A stretch of DNA of 60,000 nucleotides from Lineus longissimus. Its lineage: Eukaryota; Nemertea; Pilidiophora; Heteronemertea; Lineidae. The notes beneath the pieces were generated by a model. The model was not told the DNA's origin, ran no database searches, and saw only the letters and a list, made by a program, of their open reading frames with translations. Positions 11,721 through 22,082 of the stretch are shown in pieces (positions within the stretch are counted from its first letter, which is position 1; the number at the start of each line of letters is the position of its first letter). The stretch spans positions 8,744,001 to 8,804,000 of the forward strand of contig NC_088319.1 in NCBI RefSeq assembly GCF_910592395.1, read 5' to 3'. The position numbers and the translations under genes were made by a program.

Positions 11721-11940
11721 AGATTTAATCTCTGTAACAACTTTCAACTTTTATCGCACTCATTGTATGAAGTTATGTGAATAATCAGAAGGATCAAGCA
11801 AAGCTCCTCATTTTAAAAAAATTTGGCATGAGGCCATCTTGGAAATCATTTTCAGGTCAATTTTGTGACGGAATATTTATATAAACTGACCCAGGAAACA
11901 AAAGTGAGCGTCTTAACATTCAGCTGAGCACCAGGCCCGT
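11721..11940 (+). repeat. Dispersed repeat, copy also at 21826-22030
   Basis: AATCTCTGTAACAACTTTCAACTTTTAT and the following ~200 bases (TGTGACGGAATATTTAT, CTGACCCAGGAAACA, ACATTCAGCTGAGCaCCAGGC) match 21826-22030 in the same order with scattered differences. No protein recognised. Confidence 0.65.
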
Positions 11941-13175
11941 GGGCGTGGGGCGCTTGTTAATTTTTCGAATTGGTCAAGTGATATGATTTAATGGCACATT
12001 TAATCCCAGCAAAGTCATTCATTTTTGGGAACAATATATGCTGTACATATATGTACTTAATAAGTGTATCTAATTGTTTATTTTTTCTGACAATTTTAAA
12101 GTGAGATTATAGGCATCGGTTAACTAGGACATAACATAGCCCGGCTAGCTAAAGTTAGCTTTTTAAAACACGTAACATGCTATAGCCCGGCTAGCTAAAG
12201 TTAGCTTTTTAAAACGCCAGATGTTGCCCCTTCCAGCAAATCCATTTCAAATCTCCGTGAACCTTGTACGCAGGGCCTGTTCATGTAACAACAATAATTT
12301 TCTTGTGGTGCGTGGCTGGCTCCTCTACAGCCACAGTCTGGTGGGTCGAAACCTAATTGACAAGTCTAAGTCTGTGACATGGTGTTTATTCAATGTTGTA
12401 ATGGCTATTACAATTTAAATGGCCATGCTGGGCACACATTGTACACTCTTGAAGTACACACTACATTTTGTACAGAGCACATGCTTGTTCTCAACCTAAT
12501 TGCCTAAAACATGAATTGATGGGTCTATTATTTATGAATTAGAGATACAGGGGGGTTTAATAATATTGAGTTTGAGTCATTGGGAAAGGCACAGCCACGT
12601 ACATCACTTTAAAGTTGGAAAAAAATGGAATTTAAATGGAGAAAATGAAAAACATGGTCATTGTTGACATCTTGGAATTTTGTGACATCAGATTGAGGCT
12701 TAGTTCAATCTGGTCTCAGACCTACACAGCAATAAAGGGTGTAACATAAAATAAGGCCCAAATACAAAATGACCTGGCTACATTCAGAACCCTTGCTAAT
12801 GCTCCTATGCACAGAAAAAAAATCATTATCCGAGGAAACATCACTGGCGTATGTCTTTAGAGCTATTGCATAGTGATACATAGCAGGCCTCTATTAGGCC
12901 GTGTAACAGTGTATTCACCGGGATTCTGGTCATAGTACTGTCGTTTTTGACATAGCATGCCTCCATGATGAGGGGTAGAGTTGGTTGGCAAGGACATAAC
13001 ATGTATTGTATTAACCTCCACTGTGTGATCTTCAAATGTGCATCATTGATTGATATGATCAATCTTAACATAGTGCTTATAACATTGTGACCTTGACCTA
13101 ATTTCCAAGGTCAAACTAAAATTTCACTGATGGTGGTACGTTTCACTACCAATTGTCAAAGATTCTTTAAAATTT
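11941..13175. other. Intron sequence with a short tandem duplication
   Basis: A 34-bp block TAGCCCGGCTAGCTAAAGTTAGC plus TTTTTAAAAC occurs twice in tandem at about 12137-12213. Otherwise nothing is recognised. Confidence 0.45.
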
Positions 13176-14367
13176 TTGGCTCACCGTAGGGGAGTCTAAA
13201 CAATACCGCAGTGTCCGATGTCGTCTATCCTGTTTCAAAACTGGCAAGTTTCTTACCCGCTTGGGCTACTAACTTGAAACTTTGTACACAGGACTCCCTT
13301 GGTCAGGTGACCTCTGACACTGGATTTCGATCTGATCTTATTCTTGACTTGGCCACCAGCAGGCCAAAAGCGGAAACCTAAAAATTGTGCGATCTCTCTT
13401 GTGAGTGACTCGTTTTCGATAACATTTTGATGGTAGGTTCTCCTAGCAAGGATATATCAGATATCATATGGGTTTTTGATTTGACCTAATTTTCAAGGCC
13501 ACAGAGGTAAAATTGTGTTAATTGGCTGTTTCAGTCTAACCATGGCACGTTTCTTAACTCTTTCCCTGCCAAACTCGTTCTAGAACGTTCGCAACTTCCC
13601 ATCTGTTTCCTGCCAAACTCGTTCTAGAATGAAATGGTTAGTTCTTCATCATAACACCAGATGTTATCTCGGTGCTGTACCGGGAAAAGGTTTGATGTGT
13701 TAAGCTTCCATGCAGACGATTGTCTGCTCATTCTGAAATTTATTGAAAATCTGGTAAAAATAGTGAAATCGTCGCAAACTGGGGGATAATGATTAAAAGT
13801 AGCTGTGGTAGGGAAAGTGTTAACCACTAAAACTATGAACTTTTAACTTGGTATAGATTATCTCCTTTGTCAGACAACCTTTGACCGCAATTTGGTTTGA
13901 ACTGATTCTCAACTCGGCCCCCAGGTGGCAAAAACTGAAAAGGTAAAAAGTGCAATTTCTTGCTTTTTAGTGACTTGTTTAGGTACTCCAAGCAAGGATA
14001 CTTCACATGTTGTATGAGTTTTTGATTTAACCTACTTTTCAAGGTCAAAGAGGTCAAATGGCTAAAATTGCCAATTTGAGTGTAACAATGGCACATTTCT
14101 TAACCGCTAAAGCTAACAACTTGAAACTTGGTACACATGACCCTCTAGGTCTGTTAACCTCCAACACCAGAAAGTGCCATATCTCGATTATCGGTGACTT
14201 GTTTTCGATAACTTTTTGTGGTAGGTACTCCAAGCAGGGATACATCACATGTCATACCGACTTTGGTTTGACCTATATACTATACATGTAGCATGTTTCT
14301 TAACCAGGATGAATTCCTAACCACCAAATATCTATGTGGTGAGCACAATGGCCCCTGGCCGTTTCAT
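13176..14367 (+). mobile_element. GCTCACC repeat element, copy 2 (interrupted)
   Basis: Begins GGCTCACCGTAGGGGAGTCTA and ends TGGTGAGCACAATGGCCCCTGGCCGTTTCAT, with the same unit blocks as copy 1. It is interrupted at 13554-13823 by a TTAA-flanked MITE; without that insert the unit reads through CACGTTTCTTAACC without loss. Confidence 0.75.
13554..13823. mobile_element. piggyBac-type MITE with TTAA target duplication
   Basis: A 270-bp insert in the GCTCACC element. Left end TTAACTCTTTCCCTGCCA; right end, reverse-complemented, TTAACACTTTCCCTACCA. TTAA is present at both borders (13554-13557 and 13820-13823) and only once in other copies of the host repeat, which is the duplication expected of piggyBac transposition. 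Inside, CCTGCCAAACTCGTTCTAGAA occurs twice near the left end. It encodes nothing. Confidence 0.8.
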
Positions 14368-14541
14368 ATAGTACAGAAAGGATTGGCTACCTGGTATTTT
14401 ACGAAGACATCCGATACAAGTCCTTCATGATGATGAAGTTTGTCAACGATGGGTACCTTTTTATCCAAATTCGTGTGACCTCATATGATTATTTCTTTTT
14501 CCCCTTTTGTCCTTGATTATATAACGTTTTTTCCCTTGCAG

Positions 14542-14603
14542 GGAAAGCAACTTTATCTGAAATACCTGACGGCTATGAACCAAAAGGATGGGAGTATTAC
14601 AGG
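14542..14603 (+). CDS. NDUFB5: NDUFB5 exon with the EIPDGYEP block
   Basis: Acceptor TTTTTTCCCTTGCAG ends at 14541; donor GTAACT starts at 14604. The two leading bases complete the Gly codon, then KATLSEIPDGYEPKGWEYYR follows. This is the most conserved stretch of NDUFB5, which lies in the intermembrane space. It ends in phase 0. It is an island of 62 bases in ~22 kb of repeats. Confidence 0.95.
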
Positions 14604-15822
14604 GTAACTATAAAATTTGTCTTCCAGCTTGTATGGGACCGTCCATAAAGTACATACACACTAAAAGGGGAGTCGGTCCACAGCTAAGAGTACGTACAGG
14701 GGGAGGGGGATTCAAAGGTCTTTGCAACCAAAACGTCTTTTTCCCATCTTCAAAATGAAGGAATTGATACAAAGGTCCAGACTACATTTACTACTAGATT
14801 TATTTGGCCTAGGTTGTGACCATGCATCTAATGGACTGGTTTGTCTCAAGCCTAACTTCAACAGATTGATGTAAATGTCCAGACTGCAGTTACAGGTTGT
14901 CTACCGGGTTGTGACTCTCAAAAAATTTGTAACTAGTAAGACTTAAAGTGAAACTATGATGTGATTTACAACTTCGCGGAAATACGTCCGTTTTTAATTG
15001 TTGATCACAAATGTAAAGCTCAAATTTTCCATTTTTGATTTGATTTATTATAAAATTGCTGTTTTAATCGCGTCAGACTGGCCAACTGCCGAAGACGTTT
15101 TGAAAAACCCGCACTAAGTCACGTGACCTCATGACGTCACAACATGAACAAGTCAGACCGTCGAATATTTTCCTATTCGCTCTAGGAAGAAGCTATATCC
15201 GCAGTTGTTCGCGTACGCTCAGGAAAATCTAATGAATATTAAATGAGGTCTAATATGTAAAGTCAAGGACTTAGTGAGCCCCCCTTTAGGTCGGGGGAGC
15301 ACCCCCGAACCCCCCTACGATAGCGTAACGTTTTTACCCTGTACAATGGAGGGGAAACCCCCCCAAACCTCCCATGTTGGGACCATCCATAGTTCCTTCC
15401 GACACATTTTTGTTTGGTAAGGTAATACATTGTGATTGTCCTTATTCATGCGCGGCCAAGCCCTAACCGTAGTTCCTAAAATCATTGATTTCTCGGTCCT
15501 CACAGTACGTCAGTGTTGATTTAGCAGTGGTTTTGGTAAAGACATGTTTTGTTGGAGTTTCTGAAATCTAGAGCGCTACTAAATAGGCGGCTAGCAAGAA
15601 ACTACGCATTTACTGTTGTTGCCGACGTATGTGTACACTGAACTTGGGATGTGCGTCGGCCCCGTTTTGAAAAGCCGTCCAGTGCCAGTTGGTGCATTTT
15701 TCGCTGATTTGTGCAAAATTCAACATATCTCAAAAGTTCAATGGTTGACCCTCGATTTTTTTTTGATTGTTGTGTAGCGTAAGCAACTGTCTTTCATGGG
15801 GGAATGGGCACTGTAAGAATTA
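14604..15822. other. Intron sequence with repeat fragments
   Basis: Holds a fragment starting GGGACCGTCCATAAAGTACAT near 14637 (similar to GCCATCCATAATTATGTACGC near 6100, probably MITE ends) and the satellite-like units at 14757-14945. From 14946 to 15822 no gene is recognised. Confidence 0.4.
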
Positions 15823-16922
15823 TTAGCTCACCTCTTAGCAGAGGTGAGCTTATCCCATACCGTGGTGTCTGTCGTCGTCGTCGTCCGTCGTCCGTTAGCA
15901 GGGCACGTTTCGTAACTGTTAGAGCTATTGAGTTGAAACTTGGTACACATGTACCCTTATGTAATGACACCTTGGAGACCAAGTTTCGGTCCGATTCGTT
16001 TCATGGTTTGGCCACCAGGGGGCCAAACGTTAAAAGTGAAAATATGCAATATCTCCCTTAATAGTAGTCGGGAAATTTTGAAAAAAATATGGTAGGTACT
16101 TCTAGCAAAGGTGCATCATATATCCTCCGGGTTTTTGATTTGCCCTCCTTTTCAAGGTCACAGAGGTCAAATAGTGTAAATTGGCCGTTAGGATGTAACG
16201 ATGGCACGTTTCTAAACTGCAATGACTATTGATCCCAAATTTGGTACACATTTACCCCTTAGTCAGGTAATCTCAGGGACCGAAGTTTGGTCCAATATGA
16301 TTCACCACTTGACCACCAGGGGGCAAAATCCAAAAACCTTAAAAATGTGATTATTCCTTAACTTCTTGCCCGATTGCCACCAATTTGATATCATGGGTAC
16401 ATCTAACCACCATACAGTATATGTCACACAGGTTTTTAATTTGACCTTCTTGTCAAGGTCACAGAGGTCAAATGGCGTAAATTGGCCGTCAGGCCGTAAC
16501 TATAGCACGTTTCTTAACTGCAATGACTATTGATCACAAATTAAGTACACATGTACCCCTTGGTCAGGTGGTCTCAGGTACCGAAGTTTGGTGCGATCTG
16601 ATTTGCCGTTTGGCCTCCAGGGAGGGGGCCAAATCCTAAATTCTTCAAAATGTCATTATTCCTAGTATTACTTGCCCGATTGGCACCAATTTTATATCAT
16701 AGGTACATCTAATTCTAACAACCATTCAATGTGTCACCCGGGTCTTCTTTGATTTGACCTACTTTTCAAGGTCACAGAGGTCGAATGTACTGTAAATTGG
16801 CCATTTTGGGGAAATTGTAATTGCTTGGACCTACATCAAACCTAACACTACATGACATAATACCATGCTCTTTATCCATCTTTCCTCCACATGAGGTGAG
16901 CACAATGGCCCTGGCCATTTCA
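15823..16922 (+). mobile_element. GCTCACC repeat element, copy 3 (young subfamily)
   Basis: One of three nearly identical copies (others at 24271 and 35631). It opens with a perfect 10-bp hairpin (AGCTCACCTC at 15825-15834, GAGGTGAGCT at 15841-15850), then a GTCGTC tract. Then come three ~305-bp units, and it closes with GAGGTGAGCACAATGGCCCTGGCCATTTCA, which holds a second hairpin (AATGGC..GCCATT). AGGTCAcagAGGTCA occurs at 16155-16169 and 16456-16470; a variant is at 16769-16783. No coding capacity, so any mobility must be provided in trans. Confidence 0.8.
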
Positions 16923-17398
16923 TTCAGAAAGAAATGTATAATATTTGTGGTTTTTCGTGATTGTCCACCCCAATTGGCAATATTGCCATTTGGGATGGTG
17001 AACAGAGCTAGTAGCAGCAAATGCGACGCTTATGATTTATTTAAAGAAATAAAATGCCCGATTTAACATCCTGCAGAATCACGGGAATCGGGCGTTTCCA
17101 GTGATATACGACACAAATGGGTTGTCCTCATGCAATCACTTTGGAAACGCATTTTAAAATAGATGTTATGTCCTGTTAATGGGGCACGTCATCATCGCGT
17201 ACATTTGGGAAAAACTCCCTAACGAGACCGGAGCAGACGGCTGAAAGTAGTTTAATTATTGGCCGCTAGGGTGCAGAATGTCGCTCACCCGAATTTTTCA
17301 CGCAACTATAGCTAAATAGAGCTAGTTCTAGTTTGTGATTCATTTTGATACTTCAAATTTGGGCAGAAGACCAATATAACTCAGTTGTCAGTGTGGTT
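16923..17398. other. Intron sequence, no gene recognised
   Basis: Spacer between the GCTCACC element and the piggyBac left end. Nothing recognised. Confidence 0.45.
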
Positions 17399-17688
17399 TT
17401 AACCAGTTGAATACCGGCGACAACCATAGTCGGTAGCTATTGAAGTCAAGTTTTTACCGCTGCACGGTTTTTTCTGTCGCTGCCTAATTATTTTCTGTAC
17501 ATAATTAGGTATAGCCTATAGTTATTTGATCGGTGTATGGAGTTGCTATGGGTTGTATGAAATGGCATGAGAGCCTCTAGTTTGACCTAAAATGTATAGA
17601 TGGCGAAACTTTTGATTATTTTTGGCGCTGAATCAGGAAGCCTCTCAGAAGCACATGGCGTGTATCGTGACTTTCTGGATCGTTTCTA

Positions 17689-19449
17689 TTGTATTATTTT
17701 ACGTTGAATATGAGCTTGTGGGCTAAGTTTGGGGTGGAGGAGGCCCTTTCTAGGATATTAGAGGACTCTCAAGACTATGACACTAGTGGTGAGGAGTGTC
17801 TTGATGGGGTCGATGACCTTGATGAAACTGATTTGCAGTTTCCAGCATCAATGGTTCAGGATGATTTGAACGATAACCGGTGTGATAGAGACGCTGCTTG
17901 TGATGATGATAGCAGTGAAGAGGAGTGGGCCCCTGAAGACTTAGTTCCTTTAGCACATCTGAGGTCCACCCCAATTGCTGGTCCCACTCCCAGTACGTCC
18001 ACTAAACGTACGCCTACCGATAGTCTTAGGCCCAGGGCCAGAGTTGCCCGCAAGATCATGCCTGCTGCCGTCGCTAGTACTAGTGCAGATTACAACCGTA
18101 GGCCCATGGACATCACTGATGATGACGATGATGATGATGATGATGCCGGTCCTGCTGATGATGGGGATGATGCCGGTCCTGGTGATGACGGGCCTAGTGA
18201 TGGGGATGATGATGGATCTGATGACGGATCTGATGACGGATCTGGATCTGATTGTGGTGACGATTGGGTCATGCCAGAGCTAAATTGGAGACCGGCGGCG
18301 ATGGAACAACCAACTGTTCATCCATTTACTGGGGCAGCAGGTGTAACGGTCAACACTAAGGATTTCAAACCTATTGACTATTTTGAGTTGTTTGTTGGGA
18401 ACGACATGATAGACTACATCATCACCCAAACCAATCTTTTTGCAGACAAATATATTACTGCTCAAGGGGGGGTAGATAATCTGCCGAGGTATTCACATGT
18501 CCGGGAGTGGAGGCCTGTTGATAGGCTGGAAATGAGAAGGTTTCTGGGACTGACTTTGCTCATGGGCATCGTGAAGAAGCCTTGCATTCATTTGTATTGG
18601 TCAACAGATGGTCTGTACAGGACCCCCATCTTTGGACAAGTCATGGGACGAAACAGGTATCAACTGATGTTGAAGTTCTTTCATTTGAATGAATCAGCCA
18701 ATGAGCCAGATCGCATCGACAACAACCGAGATCGTCTGTACAAGTTGCGACCCCTTATTGATAAACTCTTCGATGTGTTCCAAAGAGTCTACCTCCCAAA
18801 TGAGAACATTTCCATCGATGAGTCCTTACTTCTTTGGAAGGGGAGATTGGTTTTCCGTCAGTACATTCCTCTGAAGCGTGCTCGTTTTGGAATCAAGATA
18901 TACTTGCTGTGCGAGTCCTCAACTGGCTACACCTATCGCTTCCGTATTTACACAGGAAGGGAAGATCCTACTCGAGACCTGGCTAATGATCTACCTCCGC
19001 TAACAGCCAACTTCAGCAAAGCAGAAAAGATGGTGATCTACCTCTTGCTTCCCATTCTTGATAAAGGCTACAAGCTTTATGTCGACAACTTCTACACAAC
19101 ACACAGATTGTTCTTGTACCTGTTTCACCGACTGACAAATGCCTGTGGAACTATTCGAAAGAACCAGGTTGACAGAGCCATACGAAATGTCAACATCCCA
19201 GCTGGGCAAATTAGAGGGTACCAGACTGGTAGGCTGTTGCTCATCAAGTTGTATGACAGAAAGGTGGTTCATGTCCTCACCACTATTCACACAGAAGAAA
19301 CTGTTGCTGTGAGAGCAAGAGGCCAACGTCGGGATGAAGCGCCAAGACTGAGGAAGCCGAAGGCAGTAACGGATTACAATAAATTGATGGGAGGCGTTGA
19401 TTTCCAAGATCAGATATCCTTTTCAAACAGTACCATACCAGCAACTTAG
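17689..19449 (+). CDS. piggyBac transposase, main exon
   Basis: Transposase of the piggyBac family, which cuts and pastes DNA at TTAA. The N-terminal ~200 residues are acidic and low-complexity (a GAT-repeat-coded Asp run at about 145-190), followed by the DDE_Tnp_1_7 domain from about residue 225. All three catalytic Asp are visible: SIDES (D near residue 380), LYVDNFYTT (near 465) and GGVDFQDQ (near 569). After DFQDQ the frame runs into stop TAG at 19447-19449, while the expected continuation resumes at ~19502. So an intron or a frame break lies in between. A second Met at 17710 is an alternative start. The reading is otherwise free of stops, so the copy is fairly young. Confidence 0.9.
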   Translation: MYYFTLNMSLWAKFGVEEALSRILEDSQDYDTSGEECLDGVDDLDETDLQFPASMVQDDLNDNRCDRDAACDDDSSEEEWAPEDLVPLAHLRSTPIAGPTPSTSTKRTPTDSLRPRARVARKIMPAAVASTSADYNRRPMDITDDDDDDDDDAGPADDGDDAGPGDDGPSDGDDDGSDDGSDDGSGSDCGDDWVMPELNWRPAAMEQPTVHPFTGAAGVTVNTKDFKPIDYFELFVGNDMIDYIITQTNLFADKYITAQGGVDNLPRYSHVREWRPVDRLEMRRFLGLTLLMGIVKKPCIHLYWSTDGLYRTPIFGQVMGRNRYQLMLKFFHLNESANEPDRIDNNRDRLYKLRPLIDKLFDVFQRVYLPNENISIDESLLLWKGRLVFRQYIPLKRARFGIKIYLLCESSTGYTYRFRIYTGREDPTRDLANDLPPLTANFSKAEKMVIYLLLPILDKGYKLYVDNFYTTHRLFLYLFHRLTNACGTIRKNQVDRAIRNVNIPAGQIRGYQTGRLLLIKLYDRKVVHVLTTIHTEETVAVRARGQRRDEAPRLRKPKAVTDYNKLMGGVDFQDQISFSNSTIPAT

Positions 19450-19501
19450 TAATGTTTGTTCCCTATCTCAATTTCTTATTTCAATTCTTTCTTTCCTTGA
19501 G

Positions 19502-19658
19502 GAATGTGCACGTTATCAAACCTTACAATGCTGCCCGAAAGACAGTCAAATGGTACAAGAAGCTGGCGTTCCATCTCATCCAAGTTGCCCTTCTGAATGC
19601 CCATATTCTGTACAAGAAACAGGGAGGAAACCAAGCATTCCTAGCCTTCTCTCATGAG
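19502..19658 (+). CDS. piggyBac transposase, second segment
   Basis: Encodes NVHVIKPYNAARKTVKWYKK then LAFHLIQVALLNAHILYKKQ, the RK..KWYKKxxFHLxxxAxxNAxxLYK block that follows the third catalytic Asp in piggyBac transposases. It is preceded by a pyrimidine-rich tract ending CCTTGAG, which looks like a splice acceptor, but the matching donor after 19420 is unclear. It ends at a clear donor, GAG|GTAAGT, at 19658/19659 in phase 0. Confidence 0.8.
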
Positions 19659-19736
19659 GTAAGTTTATGTCTTCAAGGATGTTATAAAAAGGAATAATAT
19701 TTATCACATTATGTCACGTTTTTTACTTTTTTCCAG

Positions 19737-20018
19737 GTTATTGGGTCCCTTATCTTCCCCAACCCAGACGATGCTGGGGCGGCTGCCAATGTCAACAGAG
19801 TTGAGACGATTGTAAGGCTGACAGAGCGCCACTTTCCATCCAGGAAACCGGACAGTGATACTTGGAAGAACCCAGTGGCAAGATGCAGAGTGTGCACAAA
19901 GAAAGGCGTCCGATGTGCGACAAAGTTCATCTGTGCGAAGTGTCCAAGCCAGCCCGGGTTGTGTATTACGCCATGCTTCGAACTCTGGCACACCAAACAT
20001 GACTATGCTGCTGAGTAA
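19737..20018 (+). CDS. piggyBac transposase, C-terminal exon with Cys-rich domain
   Basis: Acceptor TACTTTTTTCCAG ends at 19736 and the frame continues in phase 0 from the previous segment. It reads VIGSLIFPNPDDAG, then TERHFPSR, then a cysteine-rich tail with CRVCTKKGVRC, CAKCPSQPGLC and CFELWHT, ending TAA at 20016-20018. The C-terminal cross-brace zinc domain binds the transposon ends in this family; the eight or so Cys/His expected are present. Confidence 0.85.
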   Translation, partial: VIGSLIFPNPDDAGAAANVNRVETIVRLTERHFPSRKPDSDTWKNPVARCRVCTKKGVRCATKFICAKCPSQPGLCITPCFELWHTKHDYAAE

Positions 20019-20665
20019 ATACTCTCTTGACTGTAAAACTTAGAGATCTAGAACAGTTAGTTTCGCTGGCAAAGTGTGTTGTGGACTTGAAAAGGAAAAA
20101 AATCGGCTAAAATCTGGCCAAAAATCACTTATCAATAACCAATTAATCGCTAATCAATAACCAATCAATCAGTATTCATGTTTATATCATTATGTTTGAT
20201 CATATAGGCATATATGTTGAGTATCCTTGCTTCAAAAGTCCAAATTCAAAGGACAAAGGTTGATGTTATAGAACGTTGAAAATCTCGATAAGTAGTGTTT
20301 GATTATCGATCAATATCGATCAGTAACTGGTCATATATAAATTTTTACTTGATCTACTGTTCATTGACAATAAAGAGAAGACATGTTTTGCAAAAAAATC
20401 TGTTTTTTTCCTGTCTATATAGAAAATGACAAAAATCAATCACATCGATATTGGTGATTGATCACCAATTTACAGATATGAACTGGCAACCAATTCCAAT
20501 CGATAGGCCTGTCGATTCCCTTCACGAAAATGTATAGTTTTTTGGGTGTATCACCAAAAACCTAATTGATATAATTTTTTGAAAATTGGTATCATAATTC
20601 TGAATAATTACTACAGGTAATGCAGTATAGACGCGTTCGAACGGTACCGGTAGTCAAGAGGTTAA

Positions 20666-21122
20666 GCAGGAAAAATGTATTTGTTTTTCTTAAAGTGCCT
20701 TTTTTGGACGGGTGTGTGCGATTGATTTGTTTATGTCACGTGACCTCGACCATGTCGACACAAAATTGAAATAAACCACCCTTTTCTGTCATTATTTAGG
20801 ACGGATATTTCCCTCGTAAAAATATCAGTATAATTAATTGGCCAATTTCTTAGGCATATGTAGCGAATTCCCATGAAGATTTAAATTAATTTCAACCAAT
20901 GGGATGGCAACCACCACCGGAAGATCGCGGAGAAATCGTAAAGTAAACGGAGTTAATTGAGCGCCATTTTGAAAAACCAAAAAAAATTGATTGTAGCCTA
21001 TGCAACATTGCAAGTTACTCTCGTCATTTCTCGTCATTATACTCCCGCACACGCGTGTATCTTAAGAGCCCCCCTAAGAAGGGGGGCATAAAAATAGTTT
21101 TAGGAATACCATTATTATGACG
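20666..21122. other. Intron sequence, no gene recognised
   Basis: Contains a C/G hairpin GCCCCCCTaagaAGGGGGGC near 21068 and little else. Confidence 0.4.
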
Positions 21123-21339
21123 TCAGCGATGAAATTTCCTGGTTGGACTTAGGAAATTTATGATGAAATGATTAGGACTGTGGACATGGGGGGGAGGGGC
21201 CGTCCCTTCCCTTACTTCGTTACTTCGGGATTTTTTCCAAATGTGTTGGAAGACTCCCAACGGCAGACGAATTTGGAGTTGGTTCTCGAAGTTGTGTTCC
21301 GGCGGAGCATCAGGAGGAGAAGATGAACCACCAGCTGGT

Positions 21340-21494
21340 GACCTCTTGACTTGAACTTCATGGTGACGGCCCGGTTCTTTGATAGGGTCAGGCCAGCGGA
21401 AAACCCCAACACCTTCAGTTTTACTGGTGTTGCCGCAAAACATTGCAGCACAACGCCACTCGACAACCCTTTTCTTCTTCTTCTCCATAATCAT
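21340..21494 (-). pseudogene. THAP-domain fragment
   Basis: On the minus strand from 21494 the frame reads MIMEKKKKRVVEWRCAAMFC then GNTSKTEGVGVFRWP. A C-x4-C pair, a GN.S loop and an FRWP/FRFP motif in this order resemble the first half of a THAP zinc-binding domain. This domain is found in P-element transposases and THAP transcription factors. The rest of the domain (the conserved Trp and the later Cys and His) is not seen in this frame. Possibly a first exon or a decayed P-type element. Confidence 0.35.
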
Positions 21495-21825
21495 CAGTTC
21501 TTATCGTGTATATATTGTGTAAGGACAGGATGGAATGTCAATGGTCAATGACAGTTGTAAATAAACGAATGAGATTTTTTTTTCGTGGGAATGTAAACCA
21601 CCGCGACCACGAAAATGTTCATGTTGTGACGTCATCAACGAAAACGTCGTCGGCGTAGCGCGATTTCAACGGCATCGGAGCGAGCCGTCCGGGCGGGATT
21701 AAAACCATCAATTTCTAGAAAATGTGCATTTCGATTCGAAAACCTTACCGATTGATGAGAAAGTGACGTAGTCATTTGTCAAAAACAGCTAAAACATTAT
21801 ATGGTGAAATTTGACACGAGTTACC

Positions 21826-22030
21826 CTTTAATCTCTGTAACAACCTTCAAGTTTTAATCACACTCATTATATGAAGTTGTGTAAACAATAAGATGGATCG
21901 AGCAAAGCCCCTCGTGTTTTTTTTTTTTGGCACGAGACCATCTTGGAATAGCTGTTTTGTGACGGAAGATTTATTAGACTGACCCAGGAAACAGAAGTGA
22001 GCATCTTTACATTCAGCTGAGCCCCCAGGC
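21826..22030 (+). repeat. Dispersed repeat, copy of 11721-11940
   Basis: Same block order as the copy at 11721: AATCTCTGTAACAACCTTCAA, ATATGAAGTTGTGTAAACAAT, TTGTGACGGAAGATTTAT, CTGACCCAGGAAACAGAAGTGAGC. No product recognised. Confidence 0.65.
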
Positions 22031-22082
22031 ACTTTGCTTGGTTCGTCAACCAATTGACCCTGGAAATAATTTTGGCCCTTTT

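Larger units (their letters stand above)
17399..20665 (+). mobile_element. piggyBac transposon, near-complete
   Basis: The transposase gene lies between two outward TTAA sites. The left end reads TTAA (17399-17402) then CCAGTTGAATACCGGCGAC. The right end, reverse-complemented from 20665, reads TTAA then CCTCTTGACTACCGGTACC. The two ends agree at 14 of 19 bases, including TTGA and TACCGG, and sit where piggyBac terminal repeats belong. Total length is about 3.3 kb, usual for the superfamily. It lies in the third visible intron of NDUFB5, in the same orientation. Confidence 0.75.

Noticed and set aside
18090-18283. Met/Asp- or Ser/Pro-rich frames overlapping the start of the piggyBac gene
   Set aside because: Shadows of the GAT-repeat that encodes the acidic stretch of the transposase in the main frame.
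18689-18874. Extra frames within the piggyBac transposase
   Set aside because: Overlap the catalytic domain in other frames without recognisable features.
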